31,652 nucleotides of DNA. Origin: Christensenellaceae bacterium. Lineage in GTDB: Bacteria; Bacillota; Clostridia; Christensenellales; Aristaeellaceae. This document shows positions 24,520-31,652 of the stretch, in pieces. Both the position numbers and the translations under genes were made by a program. Positions within the stretch are counted from its first letter, which is position 1. Each line of letters opens with the position of its first letter. The DNA lies in assembly GCA_017881705.1 (NCBI GenBank), contig JADGQP010000072.1, positions 1 to 31,652 of the forward strand, read 5' to 3'. A model generated the notes under the pieces. It ran no database searches. It was not told where the DNA came from and saw only the letters and a program-made list of their open reading frames with translations.

Positions 24520-26013
24520 ATGCTGTTTGCCTTTCCTAAACAACGCCGAAGCCAGGGCGACGACGGAGCGCCCGCCGATTATACGTTTTCGCATTCCGTG
24601 GCGGAAGGCGACCATCGTCGCAGCGGGGAACCCATTCACCGCGGCGGGGAACAGGACGCGGGCCTTTCCGCCGTTTACCCGCGCCCGCGCGACAACCCTT
24701 TTGCTAGCCGCCCGGTTTGCGTGCCCGATACTGCGCAGACGCTTCAGGCTGCGCAGGAGGGAATCCCGCAGACTCCTCCGCCCGCTGCGAATAACCTGAA
24801 ACAAAGCGACGCGCCTACCGGCGGCGGCATACGCGCACCGCGCGCGCCGCGCGCCGCCGCCAGGCAGGCGAACACGGCGCAGGCCAGCCGGGCGGAACAC
24901 TATGCTGCCGCGGGTTACCCGCCGGAGCTGGTGGAAAAACAACGCGTACAGGAACAGGAAGAGAGAATCCTCCGCGGGCAGGGGCATCGCAGCCATGGCG
25001 CGCAGGCAGCCGTGCCGCCGCGCGCGCGCGCTTATGTGCCTCCGACCGCGCCGCGCATGCCCACGCAGGGTTACGCTCCTCCGGCCGCGCCGCGCATGCC
25101 CACACAGGGTTACGCCCCTCCGGCCGCGCAACGCTCGCCCTACCCGCCGCCGCGGCGGGAGTTCCATGCGGCAGACACGGCCGATTTACAAGATGGATCC
25201 GTGAAAGACAGATCTACCCGCCCTTACCCGCAGACGGATGAGGACGAGCAAACCTCGCCCTATACCGTCTACCGGGAGCCGCCGCGCAGGCGCCGCCGGG
25301 GGGAGCCGGACACCGATACGGACGCGGACACGGAAATGGACGAGCCTCAGGAGGATGAAAAACCCAAACGGCAGATTCCCTACCTTGGCATCGCGGTGTT
25401 TGCGGCCGCGGCGGTGCTGGTGTTGCTTTGGATTATGCAAATTACCTTCATCAGCCAAAAAGCGGGCGTGCTGAGCGCGCGCGTAAACGCGATTCAGGCG
25501 CTGGGGGAAACGCACCCCTTCGACTACCGGGAATTGATCGAGAAGGAAGCCACGGCCAACAACATCAACCCCGCGTTCATAGCGGGCATCATATTTAACG
25601 AAAGCTCCTTCAACCCCAACGCGGTCAGCGTTGTGGGCGCGCGCGGCCTGATGCAGATGATGCCGGACACCGCCGAGTGGGTGCATGGAAAGATGGATCC
25701 CGATTCGCAATACTCCTTCGACCTGATGTTTGACCCGGATACGAATGTAAAATATGCCTGCTGGTATATCAAATACCTGGGAAACCGCTTCCATAACGAC
25801 CCGGTGCTGGTAGCGGCGGCGTTCCACTCGGGGCAGACAACCGTGGAGAACTGGCTGAACGATTCACGTTACAGCACGGATGGACGAACGCTTGAGCTGC
25901 AAAACATGGACGACGGACCGACCAAGAATTACGCTATACGGGTGCTCAACTCTTTCGCGATCTATCAGCGCCTGTATTATGAGGGCGGTTTGGCCGCCGC
26001 GAACGCCGCCTGA
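24520..26013 (+). CDS. Membrane-anchored lytic transglycosylase with long disordered N-terminus
   Basis: A 497-residue enzyme that should cleave peptidoglycan glycan strands with formation of 1,6-anhydro ends. The C-terminal Slt domain (about 335-470) has YRELIEKEA, the catalytic E361 in FNESSFNPN, and GARGLMQMMPDTAEW, all family hallmarks. One membrane helix (about 286-311) anchors it with the enzyme outside. The first 285 residues are rich in Pro, Arg, Ala and Gln and predicted disordered, with a 13-residue tandem repeat (PPxAPRMPTQGYA, 25039-25116 plus a partial copy). They would be cytoplasmic, unusual for this class. The start at 24520 is preferred over TTG at 24505 because GAGGAGCG lies just before it. 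It is the third gene of the polA operon. Confidence 0.92.
   Translation: MLFAFPKQRRSQGDDGAPADYTFSHSVAEGDHRRSGEPIHRGGEQDAGLSAVYPRPRDNPFASRPVCVPDTAQTLQAAQEGIPQTPPPAANNLKQSDAPTGGGIRAPRAPRAAARQANTAQASRAEHYAAAGYPPELVEKQRVQEQEERILRGQGHRSHGAQAAVPPRARAYVPPTAPRMPTQGYAPPAAPRMPTQGYAPPAAQRSPYPPPRREFHAADTADLQDGSVKDRSTRPYPQTDEDEQTSPYTVYREPPRRRRRGEPDTDTDADTEMDEPQEDEKPKRQIPYLGIAVFAAAAVLVLLWIMQITFISQKAGVLSARVNAIQALGETHPFDYRELIEKEATANNINPAFIAGIIFNESSFNPNAVSVVGARGLMQMMPDTAEWVHGKMDPDSQYSFDLMFDPDTNVKYACWYIKYLGNRFHNDPVLVAAAFHSGQTTVENWLNDSRYSTDGRTLELQNMDDGPTKNYAIRVLNSFAIYQRLYYEGGLAAANAA
25039..25131 (+). repeat. Tandem 39-bp coding repeat in the lytic transglycosylase
   Basis: Two full 39-base units (25039-25077, 25078-25116) and a partial third encode PPxAPRMPTQGYA. 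Copies are nearly identical at DNA level, so the number may vary between strains. Confidence 0.75.
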
Positions 26014-26051
26014 GCAAACCTATTTCCGAACTGTTGGATTTGGAGGCACTC

Positions 26052-27608
26052 ATGAAACGAACGTTATGCCTGTTTCTTTCGCTGCTGATGGCGCTGCCCG
26101 CGTTTTCCGCGCTGGCCGAAAACGTGGAAGATTCCTTGATCGTGGGCATTTATTCCACCCACACGACCGAGATTCGCCCGCTCAATCCGCAGGAGAGGGA
26201 TATCGTTTCCATTTACGGTATGGTATACGAAAGCCTGGTGACCGTGGATGATAACGGTCTGCCCCAGCCCCTGCTGGCTGAAAACTGGACGGAAAGCGAT
26301 AACGGTAAAACCTGGACTTTCACGCTAAGGGAAAACGTAACCTTTTCTGACGGTACGCCGCTAACCGCCGCCGACGTGGTGGCCAGCTGCAAATACCTGC
26401 TGGATCTGGCTCACAACAACGAGGACGAGAACACGCAGGGGTTTTACCGGTCGCTGCAGTACATGGTCGACGATATTTCCGCCCGGGACGACCGCACCGT
26501 TGTGATTAAGGCAGGCCGATCCTACTACGGCATCCTGTATGCGCTTACTTTTCCCATCGTGCCCGCCGCGCAGGTGGACACACCCAACCCCCTTGGTACA
26601 GGCCCCTATATCATCAGCGCCTTTGAACCCGCCAATTACCTGTGGCTGAAGGTGAACGATCATTGGTGGCAGACCAAGCCGCAGGTGAAGGAGATCATGG
26701 TTTCGCTGTTTTCCAGCAATAAGGATCTGATCACCGCCTATGAATACGGCCGCGTGGACACGGCTTTTACCCGGTCGGTGGCCGCTTCGCAGTATAAAAG
26801 CGGCAACAGTTCCCTTGCCATCACCTATAACACGCGGCAGTTGGAAACGCTGCTGCTCAACAATACCTCCTACCCGCTGGATGATGTGAACGTGCGCAAG
26901 GCCATTCGCGCCGCCATAGACGCCAACCTGATCTCCCAAAAGGTGTACATGGGCATGACCGTGGATGCGGATACGCCCATCGCCTCCACCAGCTGGCTGT
27001 ATTACGACCAGTCCGGCGAGTTTAAATATAACCTGGAACTGGCGCAGCAGCTGCTGGCCGATGACGGCTGGAGCGACCTGGACGGCGACGGTGTGCTGGA
27101 CAAGGCAGTAGGGACGGACAAGGTAAAACACCTTTACCTGCACCTGCTGGTTTATGAGGACTCTGAAAACGACGTGCGCTACGAAACCGCCAACATGATT
27201 GCCGATATGCTGGGCGCGCTGAAAATCAGCGTAACTGTAGACATCGTGACGTACGACGAAGAGAAAACGAAGCTGGAAGCCGACAAGTTCGATATGGCGT
27301 TGGCCTCTTTCCAGATGGATGTTACGCCGGACGCGGGCTTTTTGCTGATGAAAGGCAACCAAGGCAACTATTGCCGCTATGTTTCCAGCGAAATGACCAG
27401 CCTGTTTGAAACCCTGCGCAAGTGTTATAACCGCGACGATTTTGCCTATGCCCAGCAGGCCATCCAGCAGCAGTTTGCAAACGACGTGCCGTTTATTTGC
27501 CTGTTTTACCGGGCGGGCGCGATTTTAACCCGCAAGATGTACACCACAGTGCGCGACATCCGCGAGTTTGAGCTGCTGCGAGGTATTGAATCCTTCGGAC
27601 GGCAATAA
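26052..27608 (+). CDS. ABC transporter substrate-binding protein, family 5 (oligopeptide type)
   Basis: A 518-residue secreted binding protein of the DppA/OppA class. The start at 26052 follows TTGGAGGC and opens a signal peptide (MKRTLCLFLSLLMALPAFSALAE); no lipobox Cys is seen. The family core is clear: YESLVTVDDNGLPQPLLAENW, TWTFTLRENVTFSDGTPLTA, and GTGPYIISAF. These proteins bind peptides, but also nickel, heme or cell-wall muropeptides. No permease or ATPase genes are next to it; it sits between a lytic transglycosylase and a CHAP hydrolase. A role in capturing peptidoglycan fragments released by those enzymes is an inference from position only. Confidence 0.92.
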   Translation: MKRTLCLFLSLLMALPAFSALAENVEDSLIVGIYSTHTTEIRPLNPQERDIVSIYGMVYESLVTVDDNGLPQPLLAENWTESDNGKTWTFTLRENVTFSDGTPLTAADVVASCKYLLDLAHNNEDENTQGFYRSLQYMVDDISARDDRTVVIKAGRSYYGILYALTFPIVPAAQVDTPNPLGTGPYIISAFEPANYLWLKVNDHWWQTKPQVKEIMVSLFSSNKDLITAYEYGRVDTAFTRSVAASQYKSGNSSLAITYNTRQLETLLLNNTSYPLDDVNVRKAIRAAIDANLISQKVYMGMTVDADTPIASTSWLYYDQSGEFKYNLELAQQLLADDGWSDLDGDGVLDKAVGTDKVKHLYLHLLVYEDSENDVRYETANMIADMLGALKISVTVDIVTYDEEKTKLEADKFDMALASFQMDVTPDAGFLLMKGNQGNYCRYVSSEMTSLFETLRKCYNRDDFAYAQQAIQQQFANDVPFICLFYRAGAILTRKMYTTVRDIREFELLRGIESFGRQ

Positions 27609-27635
27609 CGTCGGCATGGATACGGAGGGACGCGG

Positions 27636-28667
27636 ATGAAACCAAACCGGGTGGCGGCGCTCGCCCTGGCGGCGTGGATGGCGTTTGGCGGCGCGGCCGG
27701 GCAGTCGGCTTACGCAACCGAAGAAACAGCGACAGCTGCGCCGCTGGCGACCGAAACAGCGACAGCTGCGCCGCAGGTAACCGAAACAGCGACAGCTGCG
27801 CCGCAGGTAACCGAAACAGTGACAGCTGCGCCGCAGGCGACCGATACGCCGATTGATCCCGGCGCGCGCCCCGATTATGTAGAGGAACTGCTTACGGTGG
27901 CCCGCAGCGAACTGGGTTATACCGAAGGGCCTAACAATTACACCAAATACGGCGTATGGTCGGGTGACCCCAACGCCGCGTGGTGCGCCGAGTTTATCTG
28001 CTGGTGTGTTGACCAGACGGATCAGCGTTACGGCAGCCAACTGCTTAATGTGGTTTATCCTAAATATAGCGGGCAGAATACGGGACGGGATTGGTTTATT
28101 GCCCGCGGCCGGTTTGTGTACCGCCGCGGCAACTGCCCCGATTGGGGATACCAATGGCTAAAGGGCAGCGACCACCTGATGCGAAAAAACGAGTATATTC
28201 CACGCTCGGGCGACCTGGTGTTTTTCAGCTACAGTGAAGCTGGCGACACCGAACACGTCGCTCTGGTGGAATACTGCGCAAAGGACGCGCAAGGCAATGT
28301 GATGATCCACGTGATCGAGGGCAACAACCCATCCACCGTACAGCGCAGCAGCTATCCGCTTAACAATAGCCAGGTATTGGGTTTCGGCACCTGTGAGGAC
28401 GTGGCGGATACCACGATACGCTATGGCTGCAGCGGGGACAAGGTGCTGACTTTACAGCAGCAGCTTACGACGCTCGGGTATCTGGATGTCAAGGACCAAA
28501 CCGGCACCTACGGCAGCAATACCAAGGCGGCCGTAGCCGAATATCAAAAAACGATGTCGGGGCAGCCGATCACCGGCATTGCCGACCGCGCGACGCAGCA
28601 GGCGGTGACGGCGGAACTGCAAAAGCAGGAATTTGTTTCGCCCGATACCTGGCTGGTGGAGGATTGA
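27636..28667 (+). CDS. Secreted CHAP-domain hydrolase with peptidoglycan-binding domain
   Basis: A 343-residue exported cell-wall enzyme, probably an amidase or endopeptidase cutting peptidoglycan stem or cross-links. Signal peptide residues 1-26 end at SAYA-TE. Residues about 28-68 are a Thr/Ala/Pro linker made of four 10-residue repeats (TETATAAPQV). The CHAP domain (about 80-250) has the catalytic C117 in NAAWCAEF and H207 in TEHVALVEY. A C-terminal PG_binding_1 module (about 262-328) has VLTLQQQLTTLGYL and TKAAVAEYQ. It follows the binding protein by 27 bases in the same transcript. The short linker repeat is likely a wall-spanning spacer. Confidence 0.9.
   Translation: MKPNRVAALALAAWMAFGGAAGQSAYATEETATAAPLATETATAAPQVTETATAAPQVTETVTAAPQATDTPIDPGARPDYVEELLTVARSELGYTEGPNNYTKYGVWSGDPNAAWCAEFICWCVDQTDQRYGSQLLNVVYPKYSGQNTGRDWFIARGRFVYRRGNCPDWGYQWLKGSDHLMRKNEYIPRSGDLVFFSYSEAGDTEHVALVEYCAKDAQGNVMIHVIEGNNPSTVQRSSYPLNNSQVLGFGTCEDVADTTIRYGCSGDKVLTLQQQLTTLGYLDVKDQTGTYGSNTKAAVAEYQKTMSGQPITGIADRATQQAVTAELQKQEFVSPDTWLVED
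27721..27840 (+). repeat. Tandem 30-bp coding repeat in the CHAP hydrolase
   Basis: Four units of the form ACCGAAACAGCGACAGCTGC plus GCCGCAGGTA, nearly identical, encode TETATAAPQV. Copies 2 and 3 appear the same base for base. Copy number is likely to vary by slippage. Confidence 0.85.
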
Positions 28668-28689
28668 AGCGCCGTATACCTGCGGGTTA

Positions 28690-28718
28690 TTGTAAGGATC
28701 TGCCTTTTCGTGTACAAT
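28690..28718 (+). promoter_or_regulatory. Promoter of the caspase-like gene
   Basis: TTGTAA (28690-28695), 17-base spacer, TACAAT (28713-28718), 38 bases before the ATG at 28756. It gives this gene and the glycosyltransferase after it a transcript independent of the polA operon. Confidence 0.7.
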
Positions 28719-28755
28719 AAAAAGGTCGTAAAACGACGCGGAAGGGAGGTCGCGC

Positions 28756-30303
28756 ATGCGCAACCGTTTGCTGCGGGGGCTGAGCTTCTGGCTTACGCTC
28801 TGCTGCCTGTCGGTTTGTGTCACCGTTTCTCCTGCCGCGCGGGCAGAGGCGGACGGGGTACGCACCGACCGCGCGCTGCTCATCGGCGTGGACGATTTTG
28901 TGTCCCGTCCCAGCACCTACCCGTCCTCCACCAACAACGTGTTTGCCATGCAGGAAGCGCTGCAGGAGAGCGAAACGCCTTTTGCGTCCATCATGATTCC
29001 CGACTTGCCCGTAACCGACGCTTCCGGCCTTACGACGCTTATATGCAGCACGTTTGCCGAGGCGGACGCGGACGACGTGAGCTACCTGTACATCAGCACC
29101 CATGGGGAATACGACCCCGACCAGGGCGTGGAAGCCGCGCTGCTGCTCAGCGACGGCGTTACACAGGGGAGCATAACGCCCGAGGAATTACAAGCCGCTT
29201 TCAGCGGCATCGCAGGAACGAAGGTGATCCTGCTGGACGCGTGTTACAGCGGCGCGTTCATCGGCAAGGGGATGTACCGACAGCCGGATAAACTATACTT
29301 TCAAAGCGATGATTTTAAAGTGCTCACCAGTTCCGGCGCGATGGAAGAAAGCTGGTACTGGAACGATTCCGACAACACGGCGACAGGCGACACGCAGGGC
29401 GCATTTTACTTTACCCAGACGCTGAGCCAATGCCTGAGCCCCCGTTACGGCGCGCTTGCGGACAGCAACCGGGATGGGCATATCACGCTTTCGGAGCTGT
29501 ATAACGCGCTGCTGCAAAACCACGCCGCTTCCACCCCGCAGGTATATCCGCAGGAGGACGACTTTGTGGTGTTCTCCTACGATACGGCGGAACGCAGCGC
29601 GCTGGACCCCTCCGAATGTTCGCCTATCGGGGAGGTTACATTCTCCGGCTCCGCGTTAAGCCAGACGGACAACCGCCTGTCGCTGGAGTTTGTGGCGCTC
29701 AGACCCGTGCGCGTCGCCTACCAGATCGTTTACCGGCGCAATGGCCGGTGGCGTTTCGACGAGGCGCAGCTGCTGTATGACGACGCGGAACGGTATACGA
29801 CCTATGGCGACGAAGAAGGCGCCATTTCACCCGGACACAAACTGCGCGAACTGACGCTTAACCTGCAAAGCGCGCAGGAGAGCGGCTACGTGATGGTACA
29901 GGTGGTTTCCATCGAGGATGGGCGGCTTACGGTGCACGCCGGCAAGGTGATCGCGGTGGTGCCGGGCGACGGCGACCCGAAGCTCTCCGTGGAAAACGCG
30001 CAGCAGTTTACCGCGGGCGGTTCGGAGGAGCTGGCGATTTTCGTGGGGCACGCCTGCCCCTGCCAGCTAAGCGTATCCATCCTCAACGAAGCCGGTGAAA
30101 TCGTGCGCAGGCTTTGCTACCACCAAAGCACGCGGCCCATGAAGATCGTGCCGGAAGGAAGCTGTTTTTACTGGAACGGGCGCGATAAAAGCGGCGCGCT
30201 CGTGCCTGCCGGCACCTACCATGTGCAAGCCGTTTGCACCCTTGGCGAGCATACCTTTACCGCCGAAGGCGAGCCGTTCGCCCTGCGCGCGGTTGAAAAC
30301 TGA
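28756..30303 (+). CDS. Secreted caspase-like (C14) peptidase with EF-hand loop
   Basis: A 515-residue exported protein. A signal peptide (about 1-31, cleaved near ARA-EA) precedes a caspase-fold domain (about 38-260): RALLIGVDDF strand, catalytic H116 in ISTHGEYD and catalytic C163 in LLDACYSGAF. Inside the domain DSNRDGHITLSE (236-247) is a textbook 12-residue EF-hand loop, suggesting calcium control, as known for metacaspases. Two beta-rich regions follow, the last with YWNGRDKSGALVPAGTYHV, the FlgD/Ig-like motif. No membrane anchor is seen. Caspase-like proteins usually cut after Lys/Arg; the target here is unknown. The start has GGAAGGGAGG. The gene has its own promoter and is followed after 37 bases by a glycosyltransferase. 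Confidence 0.85.
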   Translation: MRNRLLRGLSFWLTLCCLSVCVTVSPAARAEADGVRTDRALLIGVDDFVSRPSTYPSSTNNVFAMQEALQESETPFASIMIPDLPVTDASGLTTLICSTFAEADADDVSYLYISTHGEYDPDQGVEAALLLSDGVTQGSITPEELQAAFSGIAGTKVILLDACYSGAFIGKGMYRQPDKLYFQSDDFKVLTSSGAMEESWYWNDSDNTATGDTQGAFYFTQTLSQCLSPRYGALADSNRDGHITLSELYNALLQNHAASTPQVYPQEDDFVVFSYDTAERSALDPSECSPIGEVTFSGSALSQTDNRLSLEFVALRPVRVAYQIVYRRNGRWRFDEAQLLYDDAERYTTYGDEEGAISPGHKLRELTLNLQSAQESGYVMVQVVSIEDGRLTVHAGKVIAVVPGDGDPKLSVENAQQFTAGGSEELAIFVGHACPCQLSVSILNEAGEIVRRLCYHQSTRPMKIVPEGSCFYWNGRDKSGALVPAGTYHVQAVCTLGEHTFTAEGEPFALRAVEN

Positions 30304-30340
30304 ACTTTAACCGGCAATTCGCCAAGAGAGGAAGATAAAG

Positions 30341-31315
30341 ATGGGAAACAAGCTGATGGTCGTAATCCCTTGTTACAACGAGGAAGAAGTACTGTCTGAA
30401 ACCGCGCGCCGACTGACCCTGAAAATGCAGGAATTGACGCAAAAGGGCCTGTGTGACAAAGACAGCCGCGTGCTTTTGGTGGACGATGGCAGCAAGGATG
30501 GCACCTGGCAGCTGATTCACGCGCTGCATAAGGAGAATCCGCTTTTTGAAGGGCTGAAGCTCAGCCGGAACCGCGGGCACCAGAACGCCCTTCTCGCGGG
30601 GCTGATGACCGCGCGCGTACATTGCGACTTTTCCATTTCCATGGACGCGGATCTTCAGGACGATATGGACGCGATGGATCGGTTTATCGCGGAGTACCAA
30701 GACGGCTGCGACATCGTCTACGGCGTGCGCAATAAACGCGATAGCGATACGTTTATGAAGCGGCATACGGCGCTGACGTTTTATCGGCTGATGAAGGGTC
30801 TGGGCGTGGATATTACCTACAACCACGCGGATTACCGCCTGATGAGCCGCCGTGCGCTGGACGCGCTGGCGGAATTTCGGGAAGTCAACCTGTTTCTTCG
30901 CGGGCTGGCGCCGTTGGTGGGCTTTCAAAGCGGATATGTGTATTACGACCGCAGCGAGCGCTTCGCGGGAAAAAGCAAGTATCCTTTCAAAAAAATGCTG
31001 GCTTTTGCCATTGATGGCATCACCAGCTTTTCGGTGAAGCCCCTGAGGTTTATCACCATGCTTGGGCTGGTGGTGTTTCTGGTTTCTCTGTTGATGCTGC
31101 TGTACACGCTGATTGCGTTCATTGTCGGGCACACCGTAACCGGTTGGACCAGCACAATCGCCTCCATCTGGCTGGTGGGGGGCATCCAGCTGCTGAGCCT
31201 GGGAGTCATCGGCGAATATATCGGTAAAATCTACAACGAAAGCAAACGCCGCCCCCGCTTTATTATCGACCGGTATTTAAACGAGAAGAACGCCGACCCC
31301 GTGAAGGATGAATAA
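30341..31315 (+). CDS. Glycosyltransferase family 2, membrane-bound (DPM1/GtrB-like)
   Basis: A 324-residue enzyme expected to move a sugar from a nucleotide donor to a lipid carrier such as undecaprenyl phosphate at the inner face of the membrane. The GT-A domain shows VVIPCYNEEEVL, VLLVDDGSKDGTW and the metal-binding SMDADLQDD; HADYRLMSRRALD follows, typical of the dolichol-phosphate-mannose-synthase group. Two C-terminal membrane helices (about 231-256 and 266-291) and the closing GEYIGKIYNESKRRPRF are those of GtrB/ArnC relatives. AGAGGAAG lies upstream of the ATG. It is downstream of the caspase-like gene in the same direction and is followed by hairpin terminators. The sugar is unknown. 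Confidence 0.93.
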   Translation: MGNKLMVVIPCYNEEEVLSETARRLTLKMQELTQKGLCDKDSRVLLVDDGSKDGTWQLIHALHKENPLFEGLKLSRNRGHQNALLAGLMTARVHCDFSISMDADLQDDMDAMDRFIAEYQDGCDIVYGVRNKRDSDTFMKRHTALTFYRLMKGLGVDITYNHADYRLMSRRALDALAEFREVNLFLRGLAPLVGFQSGYVYYDRSERFAGKSKYPFKKMLAFAIDGITSFSVKPLRFITMLGLVVFLVSLLMLLYTLIAFIVGHTVTGWTSTIASIWLVGGIQLLSLGVIGEYIGKIYNESKRRPRFIIDRYLNEKNADPVKDE

Positions 31316-31335
31316 TCGAAGAGCGTTCGTATAAA

Positions 31336-31360
31336 AAGCCACCGGCAAGGCCGGTGGCTT
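31336..31360 (+). terminator. Hairpin after the glycosyltransferase gene
   Basis: AAGCCACCGGC (31336-31346) pairs perfectly with GCCGGTGGCTT (31350-31360) around AAG. No U-run follows directly; it is the first of a series of hairpins. Confidence 0.55.
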
Positions 31361-31372
31361 CAGACTGTCAAG

Positions 31373-31395
31373 AAAGTGGGCTTCGCCACTTTTTT
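31373..31395 (+). terminator. Rho-independent terminator
   Basis: AAAGTGG (31373-31379) and CCACTTT (31386-31392) enclose GCTTCG, and a T-run continues to 31395. It ends the caspase-glycosyltransferase transcript. Confidence 0.75.
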
Positions 31396-31410
31396 GAGTT
31401 TCGGGTAATG

Positions 31411-31489
31411 TTTACGGCAAAGCCGCAAACTCCCCGCCCGCTCGGCAAAGCCGGTCGATACGAGCGGCAATCAGAGGGCTGCGGCCCTC
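31411..31489. repeat. Cluster of short palindromes
   Basis: Three further hairpins follow in 80 bases: TTTACGGC-AAA-GCCGCAAA (31411-31428, one mismatch), CCGCTCG/CGAGCGG (31438-31467) and GAGGGC-TGCG-GCCCTC (31474-31489). The loops repeat the motif GGCAAAGCC. No coding function is likely. Confidence 0.6.
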
Positions 31490-31525
31490 CGATACCTCCT
31501 GAAAGCAGGCTTCTTTGGCCAACTC

Positions 31526-31554
31526 AAGGCCACCGGCTGTGCTGATGGCCTTTT
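31526..31554 (+). terminator. Terminator-like hairpin facing the minus-strand gene
   Basis: AAGGCCA (31526-31532) pairs with TGGCCTT (31546-31552) and is followed by TTT. It lies 14 bases from the end of the converging partial gene, so it may serve the plus-strand transcript. Confidence 0.5.
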
Positions 31555-31567
31555 TGTACTTAAGTGT

Positions 31568-31652
31568 TTATTTCTTTTGTACCAATTTAGCGTAAGAGAT
31601 ACCCAGTTTCTCGGCTACGGTGTGCTTAATCACTTCCGCGCAGGTATCCCAG
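31568..31652 (-). CDS. C-terminal end of an unidentified gene (partial)
   Basis: The minus strand from the window edge is open for 27 codons and ends in TAA at 31568-31570. The peptide (WDTCAEVIKHTVAEKLGISY and then AKLVQKK) has the composition of a real soluble protein C-terminus, with an amphipathic helix and a basic end. The other two minus-strand frames close within 30 bases. It converges on the terminator cluster, as a genuine gene end would. I do not recognise the family. The start lies outside the window. Confidence 0.5.
   Translation of the reverse strand, partial: WDTCAEVIKHTVAEKLGISYAKLVQKK

Overview
The window is bacterial and reads as a moderately GC-rich member of the Bacillota, most likely class Clostridia from a gut-type habitat. 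The evidence is a YesM/YesN-type two-component pair, UgpA/UgpE-type sugar ABC transporters, GH2 glycosidases, strong AGGAGG-like ribosome binding sites, a polA-coaE pair with nrdR nearby, and envelope enzymes typical of Gram-positives. The genus cannot be told from the sequence.

Bases 1-4800 (minus strand) hold a carbohydrate-sensing block: a sensor histidine kinase overlapping an AraC-type response regulator, followed by an extracellular solute-binding protein whose permeases would lie left of the window. Bases 5098-7824 are a decayed zone. It contains an exported-protein pseudogene, an IS3-family transposase tail followed by three tandem 50-bp repeats, an AT-rich P-loop kinase gene, a flavoprotein overlapping a broken phosphotriesterase-like gene, and the left end of a second IS3-type element.

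Bases 7881-17654 (plus strand) form a glycan-use locus: an AraC regulator with its own promoter, a solute-binding protein, two permeases, an intact GH2 glycosidase and a second, LacZ-like GH2 gene. That last gene is dead: it has two frameshifts and a nonsense codon, and its 3' end is cut off by an IS3 remnant. The most plausible reading is an importer plus glycosidase for an oligosaccharide or galactoside, controlled by the AraC protein.

Bases 17655-18680 are almost gene-free scar tissue. They hold an IS3 remnant with its right end, a perfect hairpin and a 37-bp tRNA-Arg fragment that looks like an attachment-site scar. A tRNA-Ala(GGC) gene with its own promoter and terminator follows on the minus strand.

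Bases 18906-31315 are core and envelope genes on the plus strand: an O-antigen-ligase-like membrane protein, nrdR and polA (each with a good promoter), coaE, a membrane-anchored lytic transglycosylase, an oligopeptide-type binding protein, a secreted CHAP/peptidoglycan-binding hydrolase, a secreted caspase-fold peptidase with its own promoter, and a membrane glycosyltransferase. The run ends in a cluster of hairpins including a clear terminator. The last 85 bases carry the C-terminal end of an unidentified minus-strand gene. No CRISPR array, prophage or obvious defence system is seen. The most unusual items are the exported caspase-like protein with an EF-hand loop, the lytic transglycosylase with a very long disordered cytoplasmic region, and the 50-bp tandem repeat of an IS end.
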